This document shows positions 34,579 to 43,498 of a stretch of 64,000 nt of DNA, in pieces. How positions within the stretch are numbered: the stretch's first letter is position 1; the number at the start of each line of letters is the position of its first letter. Source of the stretch: Plantibacter elymi (nom. nud.) (GTDB taxonomy: Bacteria > Actinomycetota > Actinomycetes > Actinomycetales > Microbacteriaceae); contig NZ_FXWJ01000002.1 in NCBI RefSeq assembly GCF_900177795.1, positions 310,001 through 374,000 on the forward strand. The letters are read 5' to 3'. A program made the position numbers and the translations under genes. The notes under the pieces are model-generated. The model ran no database searches and was not told the origin of the DNA. It saw only the letters and a list, made by a program, of their open reading frames with translations.

Positions 34579-35621
34579 GCGTCATCGACCACGGACGACG
34601 GCTGATCCGCGTGGAGACCGCGCACATCGCGACGCTCGTACCCGTGCGGTCCGTCCTCGTGTGCCTCGCTCTCATCGTGGTGATCATCGGAGCAGGGCTG
34701 TTCGCGACGACGATCGGAGCGTACGAGATCGGCTTCGACGCGGTGATCCGGGCGATCGTCGACCCCGCATCCGACCCGGACGTCCGCCAGGTCGTGACCG
34801 AGTGGCGACTGCCGAGGGTGCTGTTCGCGGTGCTCTGCGGAGCGGCGCTCGCGCTCGCCGGGGGCATCTTCCAGTCGCTCACCCGCAACCCGCTCGGCTC
34901 ACCGGACATCATCGGGTTCGGTGTCGGCGCGCAGTTCGGCGTCACGCTGACGATGCTCGTCCTCGGGCTCAACACCTACCTGTTCAAAGCCGCCGGGGCA
35001 CTCGTCGGCGGTCTGCTGACAGCCCTCCTGGTCGCCCTCCTCGCGAACCGCCACACCATGTCGTCGTTCCGGCTGATCATCGTCGGCATCGGTGTCTCGG
35101 CCGGGCTCGGTTCCCTCACCTCCTGGATCCTCATCTCCGTCAGCGTCGAGCAGGCGATGATGGCGGCCACGTGGGGGGCCGGATCCCTCGCCTCGCTCGG
35201 CTTCGACCAGCTGCTCCCCGCCGCAACGGCCTTCGTCGTGTTCGCCCTGCTGGCGCGGCCACTCCGACGCTCGCTCCCCGTGCTCGAGATGGGCGACGAC
35301 ACCGCCATGGCCCTCGGAGTGCGCCCTGGACGCACCCGGCTGATCGCCATGGTCGTCGGTGTGGCCCTCGTGGCGCTCGTCACCGCCGCGGCCGGCCCGA
35401 TCTCGTTCATCGCCTTGGCAGCCCCGCAGATCGCTCAACGGCTCACCCGCTCGAACACTCCGATGGGCCTCGCGCCGGTGATGCTCACCGGAGCCGCCCT
35501 GGTCGTCGTCTCCGACGCCGTCGCCCAGCTGCTCGCGGTCCCGGTCGGCGTGGTGACGCTCTCGGTCGGGGGCATCTATCTGACCTGCCTGCTGGCCGCC
35601 CAGTTCGTGCGCCGCACGTGA
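34575..35621 (+). CDS. FecCD-family iron-siderophore permease, second subunit
   Basis: A 348-residue permease, starting GTG with a GTGA overlap on the previous gene. RLPRVLFAVLCGAALALAGG and SLTRNPLGSPDIIGFGVGAQ are the family signature, close to FepG-type subunits. About ten helices. With the first subunit it forms the membrane channel of the ferric-siderophore type II importer. The last ten residues (AAQFVRRT) are followed by an 11-bp gap to the ATPase gene. Confidence 0.93.
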   Translation: MSVIDHGRRLIRVETAHIATLVPVRSVLVCLALIVVIIGAGLFATTIGAYEIGFDAVIRAIVDPASDPDVRQVVTEWRLPRVLFAVLCGAALALAGGIFQSLTRNPLGSPDIIGFGVGAQFGVTLTMLVLGLNTYLFKAAGALVGGLLTALLVALLANRHTMSSFRLIIVGIGVSAGLGSLTSWILISVSVEQAMMAATWGAGSLASLGFDQLLPAATAFVVFALLARPLRRSLPVLEMGDDTAMALGVRPGRTRLIAMVVGVALVALVTAAAGPISFIALAAPQIAQRLTRSNTPMGLAPVMLTGAALVVVSDAVAQLLAVPVGVVTLSVGGIYLTCLLAAQFVRRT

Positions 35622-35632
35622 AAGGAACCCCC

Positions 35633-36421
35633 ATGACCACGTCGCTCCTCGCCCGCGACCTCACCCTGGGCTACGGGGATGCTCCGATCGTCTCCGAGCT
35701 GTCGCTCGAGGTGCCGGACGACTCGTTCACGATCATCATCGGACCGAACGCCTGCGGCAAGTCGACCCTGCTCCGCGGACTCGCGCGGCTCCTGCGCCCG
35801 ACCGCCGGCGCGGTCCTCCTCGATGGTGCTGACATCCGCGCGTCGAAACCGAAGGACACCGCCCGCCGACTCGGGCTCCTCCCCCAATCCGCCATCGCCC
35901 CCGACGGGATCACCGTCGCCGACCTCGTCGGGCGCGGGCGGTTCCCGCACCAGAGCGCGATGCGGACGTGGAGCAGCGCCGACGAAGCGGCAGTCTCGGA
36001 GGCGATGGCCGCGACCGGGGTCACGGAGCTGTCCCGCCGGCTGGTCGACGAGCTCTCGGGCGGCCAGCGGCAACGCGTCTGGGTCGCGATGGCACTCGCC
36101 CAGCAGACCAAGCACCTGCTGCTCGACGAGCCGACGACCTTCCTCGACATCGCGCACCAGATCGAGCTGATGGAGCTGTTCACGGATCTGCACCGCAACG
36201 GCACCACCCTCGTCGCGGTCCTCCACGACCTCAACCACGCCGCCCGCTATGCGACCCATCTCGTCGCGATGCGCGACGGCGCGATCGTCGCTCAGGGCGA
36301 TCCGCAGGAGATCATCACCGCCGACCTCGTGGAGGCCGTGTACGACCTGCCGTGCCAGGTCATCACCGACCCCGTCTCCGGCACCCCGCTGGTGCTCCCG
36401 CTCGGACGGCGGACCCGATGA
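35633..36421 (+). CDS. Iron-siderophore ABC transporter ATP-binding protein, FecE/FepC type
   Basis: A 262-residue ATPase with intact motifs: Walker A GPNACGKST (37-45), Q-loop LLPQ, signature ELSGGQRQRV, Walker B LLLDEPTTFLD, and the H-loop histidine in VLHDLNHA. It energises the FecCD channel. GAAAGGAACCCCC precedes the ATG. Its stop overlaps the start of the first exporter-fold half-transporter (ATGA), which ties the classical importer and the second transporter into one transcript. Confidence 0.95.
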   Translation: MTTSLLARDLTLGYGDAPIVSELSLEVPDDSFTIIIGPNACGKSTLLRGLARLLRPTAGAVLLDGADIRASKPKDTARRLGLLPQSAIAPDGITVADLVGRGRFPHQSAMRTWSSADEAAVSEAMAATGVTELSRRLVDELSGGQRQRVWVAMALAQQTKHLLLDEPTTFLDIAHQIELMELFTDLHRNGTTLVAVLHDLNHAARYATHLVAMRDGAIVAQGDPQEIITADLVEAVYDLPCQVITDPVSGTPLVLPLGRRTR

Positions 36422-38070
36422 GCAAGACGACGACCAGCACGCCGCGGCGCCTCTTCGGCATCGCGCTGGGAGCGGACGGTCGCGGCGCCATGCTCGTCGC
36501 CGCGACCGGCCTCCTCATCGTGCACGCTCTGTCGGAGGCGGCGATCCCCGTGATCATCGGGGCGACCATCGACCGTGCGGTGGTGCCGTCCGATCCGGTC
36601 GCCCTCGGGATCTGGATCGGGGTCCTGGTCGGAACCTTCCTCGTCCTGACGGTGAGCTACCAGTCGGCGTCGCGCCTCATGGTGTCGATCTACGGGCACG
36701 GCGAACAGGCGCTCCGGCACCTCACGCTGTCCCGGATGCTTCGGCCGCAGCTCTCGCGACAGAACCTTTCGGCGGGTGAGGCGCTGACGGTCGTCACGTC
36801 CGACACCTACCGGGTGGCCGGGGTCGCCTGGTCGGTCGCGCAGCAGTCGGCGACCATCGCGGCCATCATCGGAGCCGCCCTGGCGATGTCGGTGATCTCG
36901 CCGGTGGCGACGATCGTGGTGTTCGTGTCGACCATCGGGATGATGCTCGTCATGCGCGTCGTCTCTCGACCACTGGAACGCCGAGGCTTCGCCGAGCAAC
37001 GGGCGGCGACCGAGGCCGGAGCGGTGGCCGCCGACTTCATGAGCGGGTTCCGGGTGCTCGTGGGCATCGGCGGGCGTGCTGAGGCCGTTCGCCGCTATGA
37101 CGCCGCCAGTGACGTCTCACGACGCGCAGCGACGGCCGCCGGGCGGTCCCTCGCCCTCTTCGACGCCGTGAGCGGCACGCTGGCGGCATTCGTCATGGCC
37201 GCACTCGTCGGCCTGTCCGCCTGGTTCGCCGCGGAGGGGCGGATCAGCATCGGCGAGCTCGTGACGGTGCTCGGCCTCGCGCAGTTCATCAGCGGATACC
37301 TCGCACAGGCGGGAACATTCCCGTCCAACTGGATCCACAAGCTCGCCTCCGCCAAGCGCTTGGCCGCGGTCGTCGACGCCGACGACCTGCTCGAAGCGCG
37401 CGGTCGGCCGGACGAGCCGTCCGACTCCGGCCCTGCGACCGACGTCGTGCTGTCCTTCCTCCTCGAACACCAGGACCGACCGGTGGACGTCCGTGCTGGT
37501 GAACTCCTCGGCATCCGGCCGCCAGACAGCGACACCGCGCGCGCCCTCTCCCGCCTGCTCGGCATGCGGACCCCCGCGGAGCGCGGCAGCGTCTCGCTCG
37601 CCGTCGACGGCAGGCTCGTCGACCAGGTGGACCTCGACCCGGTGGCGTACCGCCGTCGTGTGGTCGCGCCACCGCATGGCCAGCGCATCATGAGCGGCAC
37701 CCTGGCGGAGGCGGTCCGCGGTCATGACGTGACCGGCGACCCGGACGCGGTGTTCGTGGGCATGGCGGCGCTCGACGATGCGGTCGTGCAGCTCGGCGGC
37801 TGGTCGTCACCGGTCGGTGAGGCGGGTAGGCGGCTCTCCGGCGGGCAGCGCCAGCGCATCGGCATCGCCCGGGCGCTCCATGCCGGTGCGGACGTGCTCG
37901 TCCTCGACGAACCGACGTCGGCCGTCGACGTCCTCACGGAGACCCGCATCGCCCGAGCACTCGCGGCGCACGACGGCACCGTCGTCGTCATCACCACCTC
38001 GCCTGTCCTGTTGAACGCTTGCGACAGAGTCGTCGAGCTCACTCCCGGTTCGGAGACCCGCCATGACTGA
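36418..38070 (+). CDS. Exporter-fold ABC half-transporter with degenerate P-loop (IrtAB-like, subunit 1)
   Basis: A 550-residue TMD-NBD half-transporter: six helices in about 20-300, NBD about 345-550. The NBD keeps the signature LSGGQ (473-477) and Walker B VLVLDE (493-498), but Walker A is lost (GIRPPDSDT at 365-373 where GxxGxGKST belongs), the Q-loop glutamine is lost (VVAPPHG) and the H-loop histidine is replaced (VVVITTSP). It therefore cannot bind ATP normally and must pair with the next gene product, whose losses are complementary. Position in an iron operon next to a siderophore-interacting protein suggests an IrtAB-type siderophore transporter; export of another compound is possible. 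It starts with an ATGA overlap. Confidence 0.85.
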   Translation: MSKTTTSTPRRLFGIALGADGRGAMLVAATGLLIVHALSEAAIPVIIGATIDRAVVPSDPVALGIWIGVLVGTFLVLTVSYQSASRLMVSIYGHGEQALRHLTLSRMLRPQLSRQNLSAGEALTVVTSDTYRVAGVAWSVAQQSATIAAIIGAALAMSVISPVATIVVFVSTIGMMLVMRVVSRPLERRGFAEQRAATEAGAVAADFMSGFRVLVGIGGRAEAVRRYDAASDVSRRAATAAGRSLALFDAVSGTLAAFVMAALVGLSAWFAAEGRISIGELVTVLGLAQFISGYLAQAGTFPSNWIHKLASAKRLAAVVDADDLLEARGRPDEPSDSGPATDVVLSFLLEHQDRPVDVRAGELLGIRPPDSDTARALSRLLGMRTPAERGSVSLAVDGRLVDQVDLDPVAYRRRVVAPPHGQRIMSGTLAEAVRGHDVTGDPDAVFVGMAALDDAVVQLGGWSSPVGEAGRRLSGGQRQRIGIARALHAGADVLVLDEPTSAVDVLTETRIARALAAHDGTVVVITTSPVLLNACDRVVELTPGSETRHD

Positions 38071-39877
38071 TCCCGCCATGGAGCCCACCACCGCCGAGAT
38101 GCTCCCCGTCGCCGACGGCTCCCGCGTCCGAACCGTCGTCGGTGCCCTCCTCCGACGACACCGCGGACGGACCGCCGCCGTGGTGGTCCTCTTCCTCGCA
38201 GCCGCCGCACTGGGTGTCGTGATGCCCGCGTGTCTCGGGCGGATCGTCGACGCCGTCGCTTCCGATACCGGGCTGAGCGTCGTCTCAGGCTGGGTGGCCG
38301 CAGCCGCCGTCGGCGCTGTCGGGGCCGTCGCGGTGACGCTGTGGGCGACTCGGGTGCTCACGGGGCTGGTGCAGGACCTGCTCGCCGAACTGCGCGAGGA
38401 CGTGTTCGCCTCGGCCATGCGGCTCCCGGTGAGCACCGTCGACGACGGCGAGCGTGCCGATCTCCTGTCCCGGGTCACCGGCGACGTCGATGCGGTCGCG
38501 GAGGCGGGCGGGAACGTCGCCCCGACACTCCTCTCCGCCGGGTTCGCGATCGGAGTGTCGGCCGTCGCCCTGGCAGCCGTCGACCCGTGGCTCGCGCTCG
38601 CCGGTCTCGCCTCGGTGCCGTGCTACGTCCTCGGGACCCGGGCGTTCCTCCGGCGATCCCGAGTGGTGTTCCGAACGGTCCGGATCCGCGAGGCATCGCG
38701 CAGTCAGGCCGTGCTGGACGCGGTCGACGGCGCGGAGACCCTCGCCGCGTTCGTGGGCACGGACCACGCGCTCGAACGTGTCCGGGAACGCGCGGCCGCC
38801 TCCATCGACGCGCAGATCGAGGGCGTGCGGGTCGCGAACCGCTTGTTCCGATGGATCAACTCGGGTGAGCTCGTCGGGCTGTCGGCGATCCTGGCGACCG
38901 GCTTCCTCCTCAACCTGCAGGGCACGATCACCGTCGGGCTCGTGACCACCGCCGCGCTCCTGTTCCACCGGCTGTTCGATCCGGTCGGCCGGCTCATCTT
39001 CGGGCTCGACGACATCCAGCGGGCCACGGTCGGGCTGGCTCGGCTCGTCGGGGTCATCGACCTCGCGGCGGCTTCGTCGTCCACAATGACGGATTCACGC
39101 TCGCCCGTCGGCGGTGCCGCAGACGGTGTCGCCGCACCGCCCGGGATCCGAGTGCGTGACCTGACATTCCGGTACCGGACCACGGACCGCGGGATCACGC
39201 AGGTCACCCTGGACGTGCCGCCCGGAACGACCACGGCGCTCGTCGGCACGTCCGGCTCGGGCAAGAGCACCCTGGCGCGGGTCGTCGCCGGACACCATCC
39301 CCCGACGTCGGGGCGTGTGCTCGTCGACGACACCCCGTACTACCTGTCGCAGGAGCTCCACCACTTCCGCGGCTCGATCGCCGACAACCTCAGGCTCGGG
39401 GCTCCGGACGCCAGCCGGGACGAGATGGTCTCGGCGCTCCGTGCCGTCGGAGCCGAGTGGGCGGTCACCGCGTTGCAGGACGACCCGGCGGCGGACCCGA
39501 CCGACTCGAGGGAGTCGCCCGTGCCGCTGGACGAGGGACGCATCCAGCAACTCGCGGTCGCTCGGGCGTTCCTGGCGGACCCGGCGATCGTGATCCTCGA
39601 TGAGGCGACGGCCGACGTCGGCTTGCACCATCGCGACGCCGTCGAAGCGGCGATCGCCGTCCTCCGGACGGACCGGACCGCGCTGCTGATCGCGCACCGG
39701 TTGGAGCAGGCCGCCACCGCCGACCGGATCGCGGTCTTCGCGGACGGTCGGATCGTCCAGCACGGCACGCACGCGGAACTCCTCGCCTCCCCCGGCCCCT
39801 ACCGCGAGTCCTGGCTCGCGCACAGGCCGCACCCGACCCAGCACACCGAACCGACCCGAGAGGCCGAGACGCCATGA
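38063..39877 (+). CDS. Exporter-fold ABC half-transporter with degenerate signature motif (IrtAB-like, subunit 2)
   Basis: A 604-residue TMD-NBD half-transporter: helices in about 28-315, NBD about 362-604. Walker A is intact (GTSGSGKST, 395-403), as are Q430 of the Q-loop, Walker B VILDE (510-514) and H545 of the H-loop. The ABC signature is degenerate: PLDEGRIQQL (488-497) replaces LSGGQ, and the D-loop reads ADVG. Pairing with the previous protein leaves exactly one complete ATP site. The gene overlaps the preceding one by 8 bp and the siderophore-interacting protein by ATGA. The function is inferred from context as siderophore import across the membrane, as in mycobacterial IrtAB. Confidence 0.86.
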   Translation: MTDPAMEPTTAEMLPVADGSRVRTVVGALLRRHRGRTAAVVVLFLAAAALGVVMPACLGRIVDAVASDTGLSVVSGWVAAAAVGAVGAVAVTLWATRVLTGLVQDLLAELREDVFASAMRLPVSTVDDGERADLLSRVTGDVDAVAEAGGNVAPTLLSAGFAIGVSAVALAAVDPWLALAGLASVPCYVLGTRAFLRRSRVVFRTVRIREASRSQAVLDAVDGAETLAAFVGTDHALERVRERAAASIDAQIEGVRVANRLFRWINSGELVGLSAILATGFLLNLQGTITVGLVTTAALLFHRLFDPVGRLIFGLDDIQRATVGLARLVGVIDLAAASSSTMTDSRSPVGGAADGVAAPPGIRVRDLTFRYRTTDRGITQVTLDVPPGTTTALVGTSGSGKSTLARVVAGHHPPTSGRVLVDDTPYYLSQELHHFRGSIADNLRLGAPDASRDEMVSALRAVGAEWAVTALQDDPAADPTDSRESPVPLDEGRIQQLAVARAFLADPAIVILDEATADVGLHHRDAVEAAIAVLRTDRTALLIAHRLEQAATADRIAVFADGRIVQHGTHAELLASPGPYRESWLAHRPHPTQHTEPTREAETP

Positions 39878-40764
39878 AGATCCACCGCGGCATCGTGACC
39901 GCAGCGACACCCCTGAGTCCGAACCTGATCCGCATCACCCTCGGCGGTCCGGGCGTCGAGGACTTCGTCAGCACCGGCACGGGCGATGAGTACGTCCGCG
40001 TCTTCTTCCCCCACGGTGCCGACCCGACGGAGGTCTCGCTCCCGGTACCGGCAGGCGACTGGTGGGAGACGCCGGAGGGCTCCCCGCAGGCACCGATGCG
40101 GACCTACACGATCAGCGCCGTGCGGCAGGACCCCCTCGAGATCGACATCGACTTCGTCGTGCACGAGGCCGGGGTCGCGGGGCCGTGGGCGGCTCGCGCC
40201 CAGCCCGGGCACGTGCTCGGCCTGAACTCGCCCACCGGCCTGTACGCGCCGCCCGCCGACATCGGTTGGCAGGTCCTCGTCGCTGACCTCACCGGTCTTC
40301 CCGCAGTCAAGCGCATCGTCGAACAGACACCGCCCGGACTGCGGACCCGCGTGGTGCTCGAGGTACCGAGCGAGCGGGATCGGATCGTCATCGAGACGAA
40401 CGACGATGTGACGGTGACCTGGGTGGTGGGCGGCAACGGACACGGCCCGAGTGCGCTGGGCCGGCTCGTCCGGAGTGTGGTGGACGAGCGCCTCCCGCTC
40501 GATCAGGGCTACATCTGGGTGGCGGGTGAGACGGTGGCCCTCCGCGACGTGCGCAAGTACCTGCGCAAGGAGCTCGGGCTACCCGCCACCCGGTTCAAGG
40601 TCGTCGGGTACTGGACGCCGATCGCCGCGTGGGACGAGAAGTTCGCCGCCCTCCCGGCGTCCGTCCAACAGGAGCTCGACGCGATCTGGAGCACCGAGGA
40701 GGACGCCGAGCCGGAGGACGTGCAGATCCGGTTCGAGGAGCAGCTCGACCGCCTCGGCCTCTGA
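39874..40764 (+). CDS. Siderophore-interacting flavoprotein (ferric-siderophore reductase)
   Basis: A 296-residue SIP-family protein. The FAD-binding domain comes first (RTYTISAVR is the flavin 'RxYTxR/S' motif; PAQPGHVLGLNSPTGLY) and the SIP C-terminal NAD(P)H domain follows (VTWVVGGNGHGPSALGRLV; YIWVAGETVALRDVRKYLRKE is highly diagnostic). It reduces Fe3+ bound to a siderophore in the cytoplasm, releasing Fe2+. In mycobacteria this domain is fused to IrtA; here it stands alone as the last gene of the operon, overlapping subunit 2 by ATGA. A hairpin follows the stop. Confidence 0.93.
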   Translation: MKIHRGIVTAATPLSPNLIRITLGGPGVEDFVSTGTGDEYVRVFFPHGADPTEVSLPVPAGDWWETPEGSPQAPMRTYTISAVRQDPLEIDIDFVVHEAGVAGPWAARAQPGHVLGLNSPTGLYAPPADIGWQVLVADLTGLPAVKRIVEQTPPGLRTRVVLEVPSERDRIVIETNDDVTVTWVVGGNGHGPSALGRLVRSVVDERLPLDQGYIWVAGETVALRDVRKYLRKELGLPATRFKVVGYWTPIAAWDEKFAALPASVQQELDAIWSTEEDAEPEDVQIRFEEQLDRLGL

Positions 40765-40782
40765 CCGCGGTGGGGCCCGCCG

Positions 40783-40801
40783 CCGGAGGGCCGTCCTCCG
40801 G
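40783..40801. terminator. Hairpin between the iron operon and the convergent LacI gene
   Basis: A CCGGAGG stem (40783-40789) pairs with CCTCCGG (40795-40801) around a 5-nt loop, between the stops of the siderophore-interacting protein (+) and the LacI gene (-). It is short but GC-only and well placed; there is no T-tract. Confidence 0.5.
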
Positions 40802-40812
40802 TTCGAGTCCGT

Positions 40813-41838
40813 TCAGCCGCGCGGTGGTTCGACGGACGAGCGCGACACCACCGGCATCGGGACGAGCACCGGCTCGCCCGATGCGCCCTCGAGCAGGAGT
40901 TTGACCGCACGACGGCCCATCTCCTCGTGGGGCAGCGCGATGGTCGAGAGCTCCGGGCGCAGATAGGAGGCGACCTCGTCGTTGTCGAACCCGACGACGG
41001 AGACGTCTCCGGGCACGGACAGACCGAGTTCGGCCAACGCTTGATAAGCACCGAAGGCGAGACGATCGTTGAGGCAGAGCAGGGCCCGGACGTCGTCCCG
41101 CCGAGCGAAGAGTTCGTGCACCGCGCGATAGCCGTGCTCGGGCTCCCAGACCGGGATGGACTCCTCCGCCACGAAGGTCAGGCCGCGCTCCCGCATCGCC
41201 CCGCGGATACCGGCCACCCGGGCCTCCACCGTCGCGGAACGGAAGCGGTCCCGCTCCACTTCGTCGTTCTGCCCGATGAGCGCGATGCCCGCTGAGTGAC
41301 CGTGGTCGAGGAGCAGTTCGATCGCTGCGCGTCCGCCGGCGAACTCATCCGGGAGGACGGAGACGGGATGATGCGAATTCGTCGCATTCAGCATGACGAC
41401 CGAGGTCGAGGTCGGAAGCTCGGGAACGAAGAACTCGCGCGATCGCATGGTCGCGAAGATGATGCCGTCGACCTGTCGATCGAGGACCGCGCCGATCGCC
41501 TCGGCCTCCCGTCTGGGATCACCGCCGGTCTCGAGGAGGAGGATGACGTGGCGAGCCTCCTCGGCGGCCTCGAGAGCGCCCTTGATCAGTCCACCGGCGT
41601 ACCGTGTGGTGGCGATCTCGTCGGAGATGAACCCGATCGTGCGGGTCTTGTCCGTCCGGAGTCCGCGGGCGGCCACGTTCGGCCGGTAGTTGAGCGCCTC
41701 GGCGGCGGCGAAGACACGATCATGGGACTCCTTCGACAGCCCGGTCTCCGGACGACCGTTGAGGATCATCGAGGCCGCGGTGATCGACAGCCCCGCCTCT
41801 CGCGCGACATCCGCCAGCGTCACCCTGTTTCGAGCCAT
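40813..41838 (-). CDS. LacI-family transcriptional regulator (GH32-like sugar locus)
   Basis: A 341-residue LacI/GalR regulator. The HTH is TLADVAREAGLSITAASMIL, the hinge lies in ALNYRPNVAARGLRTDKTRT, and the ligand domain has VPGDVSVVGFDNDEVASYLR. GAGGGGAG precedes the ATG at 41838. It is divergent from the binding-protein gene of a second sugar importer across 227 bp that hold a good operator candidate, so it probably represses that operon and itself. The inducer is likely the sugar released by the GH32-like enzyme (inference). Confidence 0.9.
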   Translation of the reverse strand: MARNRVTLADVAREAGLSITAASMILNGRPETGLSKESHDRVFAAAEALNYRPNVAARGLRTDKTRTIGFISDEIATTRYAGGLIKGALEAAEEARHVILLLETGGDPRREAEAIGAVLDRQVDGIIFATMRSREFFVPELPTSTSVVMLNATNSHHPVSVLPDEFAGGRAAIELLLDHGHSAGIALIGQNDEVERDRFRSATVEARVAGIRGAMRERGLTFVAEESIPVWEPEHGYRAVHELFARRDDVRALLCLNDRLAFGAYQALAELGLSVPGDVSVVGFDNDEVASYLRPELSTIALPHEEMGRRAVKLLLEGASGEPVLVPMPVVSRSSVEPPRG

Positions 41839-41923
41839 CGCTACTCCCCTCGGTTCCGGTCTCCGACCCGTCCATCAGATCACACTTGACAAACCTCGGG
41901 CCTCCGCAGAACATTACTGCTAT

Positions 41924-41937
41924 CTAAAACCTTTTAG
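41924..41937. promoter_or_regulatory. Candidate LacI operator (CTAAAA-CC-TTTTAG)
   Basis: CTAAAACCTTTTAG is an inverted repeat with 6-bp half-sites around a CC centre, the general form of LacI-family operators. It overlaps an extended -10-like TGCTATCTA (41918-41926) and is the most AT-rich spot of the divergent region. It lies 128 bp before the binding-protein start and 85 bp before the LacI start, so one site could control both. Confidence 0.6.
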
Positions 41938-42065
41938 TGACGAACTACATGGATTTAGGTAGGCCGGTCCGGTTACCCGCTCGTCCCCCTCAGGCGCGCG
42001 GCCGAGGCGGTTCGACGCGCTCGGCGCACGTCACAGCACTGCACCTTCGACAAAGGAGTCTCCTC

Positions 42066-43421
42066 ATGTTCACCCGTCCCTCCCGTCGGGGAGTCGTCCG
42101 CTCAGCGGTCGCCCTCACCTCGCTCGCCGCGGCCTCCGCGCTCGCCCTCACCGGCTGCGCTCCGGGCGGCTCGGCGCCCGCAGCCTCGTCATCGGTCGAC
42201 GTCAGCACCACGCTGACCAAGGACAAGGTCGAGCTCACCATCGCCGACGAGACCGGCTTCCCGGTCACCGAGAAGCTGGCCGACGAGTTCACGAAGCAAC
42301 ACCCGAACATCACCTTCAAGATCAACCGCGACACCTTCGCGAACCTCACGGCGAACGCGCCGAAACTCCTCGCGAGCGACACCCCGCCCGACCTCATCAG
42401 GCTCCCGACCATCGGCGACACGGTGAAGGACGGCCTGCTCGCCAATCTCGACCCGTACTCCGAGGCCTACGGCTGGGACGCCTGGTCAGAGTCGCAACTC
42501 GCGCCGCTGCGGGTCGACGCCGACGGCATCCGCGGCAAGGGATCGCTGTACCAGCTCGGCCTCGGCTACAGCGTGACGGGCATCTACATGAACCTGAAGC
42601 TGGCCAAGCAACTCGGAATCGACGCGCCGCCGGCGACGCTCGGCGAACTCGAGGACGACTTCGCCACCGCGAAGGCGGCCGGGGTCCTGCCGATCATGGC
42701 GGGAGACAAGGACGGCGTCGTCAACTTCGTCATCCAGGCGGCCATGAACCAGTACGGCGACAAGGCCGAGATGTCGGACTGGATCTTCAACAAGCCCGGT
42801 GCCACGTACGACACGAAGGGCAACGTCCAAGGCGCTGAGCTCATCCGGAGCTGGGCCGACGCGGGATACTTCCCGAGCGACATCAACGCGATCGACTACG
42901 CGTCGTTCGTGAGTCGGTTCCAAGGCGGCGAGGGACTCTTCACCTTCAACGGCAACTGGGCCGCAGCGGACACGCAGGCGAAGATGGGTGACGACGTCGA
43001 CTTCTTCCTCGTCCCGCCGGTGAAGGCGGGCGGCGATCACGTGGCCATGGGTGCCGCCAACTCCTTCTCGGTGGCGGCGAAGTCCAAGCACCTCAACGAG
43101 ATCGTGTACTTCCTCAACTGGATCCACACGGACGAGGCAGCCCGCCAGATCGTCGTGGACGTCACCGGAGCCGCTCCTGGAGGCGACCCCAGCCAGGCGC
43201 TGCCCACCGTGCCGGCCGGTTCCCTCCTCGAGGACGCCCTGAAGATGTCCGCGCAGATCGGCGCCGAGAACGGTCAGGTCGACTTCATGTCGAACGCGAC
43301 CGCCGGTATCTACGCGGGCGCCATCATCCCCGAGTCCCAGCTGCTCGTCACGAGCAAGATCACCGGCCAGGACTTCGTGGACGCCGTCCAGGACTTCTAC
43401 ACCAAGGAACTGGCCGGCTGA
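42066..43421 (+). CDS. Sugar ABC transporter substrate-binding lipoprotein (GH32-like locus)
   Basis: A 451-residue family-1 solute-binding lipoprotein. The signal peptide ends in LALTGC (C31 lipidated), followed by the linker APGGSAPAASSS and the two-lobe fold (KLADEFTKQHPNITFKINRD is the typical first lobe). AAAGGAG precedes the ATG. It binds the sugar imported by the two permeases that follow; from the GH32-like enzyme a fructose-containing oligosaccharide is plausible but unproven. Confidence 0.92.
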   Translation: MFTRPSRRGVVRSAVALTSLAAASALALTGCAPGGSAPAASSSVDVSTTLTKDKVELTIADETGFPVTEKLADEFTKQHPNITFKINRDTFANLTANAPKLLASDTPPDLIRLPTIGDTVKDGLLANLDPYSEAYGWDAWSESQLAPLRVDADGIRGKGSLYQLGLGYSVTGIYMNLKLAKQLGIDAPPATLGELEDDFATAKAAGVLPIMAGDKDGVVNFVIQAAMNQYGDKAEMSDWIFNKPGATYDTKGNVQGAELIRSWADAGYFPSDINAIDYASFVSRFQGGEGLFTFNGNWAAADTQAKMGDDVDFFLVPPVKAGGDHVAMGAANSFSVAAKSKHLNEIVYFLNWIHTDEAARQIVVDVTGAAPGGDPSQALPTVPAGSLLEDALKMSAQIGAENGQVDFMSNATAGIYAGAIIPESQLLVTSKITGQDFVDAVQDFYTKELAG

Positions 43422-43426
43422 GCACC

Positions 43427-43498
43427 ATGACCCGCAATCGACCGATCCTCTGCGTGCGGCTCACGCACGCCGACCTCCGACGTGGGCTGCCGGCATGA
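43427..43498 (+). CDS. Possible 23-residue leader peptide before the permease genes
   Basis: An ATG four bases after the binding-protein stop opens a 23-codon frame (MTRNRPILCVRLTHADLRRG plus LPA) whose TGA overlaps the permease ATG as ATGA. This would carry ribosomes across the 73-bp gap and the small hairpin inside it. There is no obvious ribosome site of its own, and I recognise no homologue. It may be chance. Confidence 0.3.
   Translation: MTRNRPILCVRLTHADLRRGLPA
43451..43467. other. Small intercistronic hairpin between binding-protein and permease genes
   Basis: TGCGTG (43451-43456) pairs with CACGCA (43462-43467) around a 5-nt loop, 28 bp before the permease start. Its position parallels the stronger hairpin of the glycan importer and could set the binding-protein to permease ratio. 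Confidence 0.4.
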
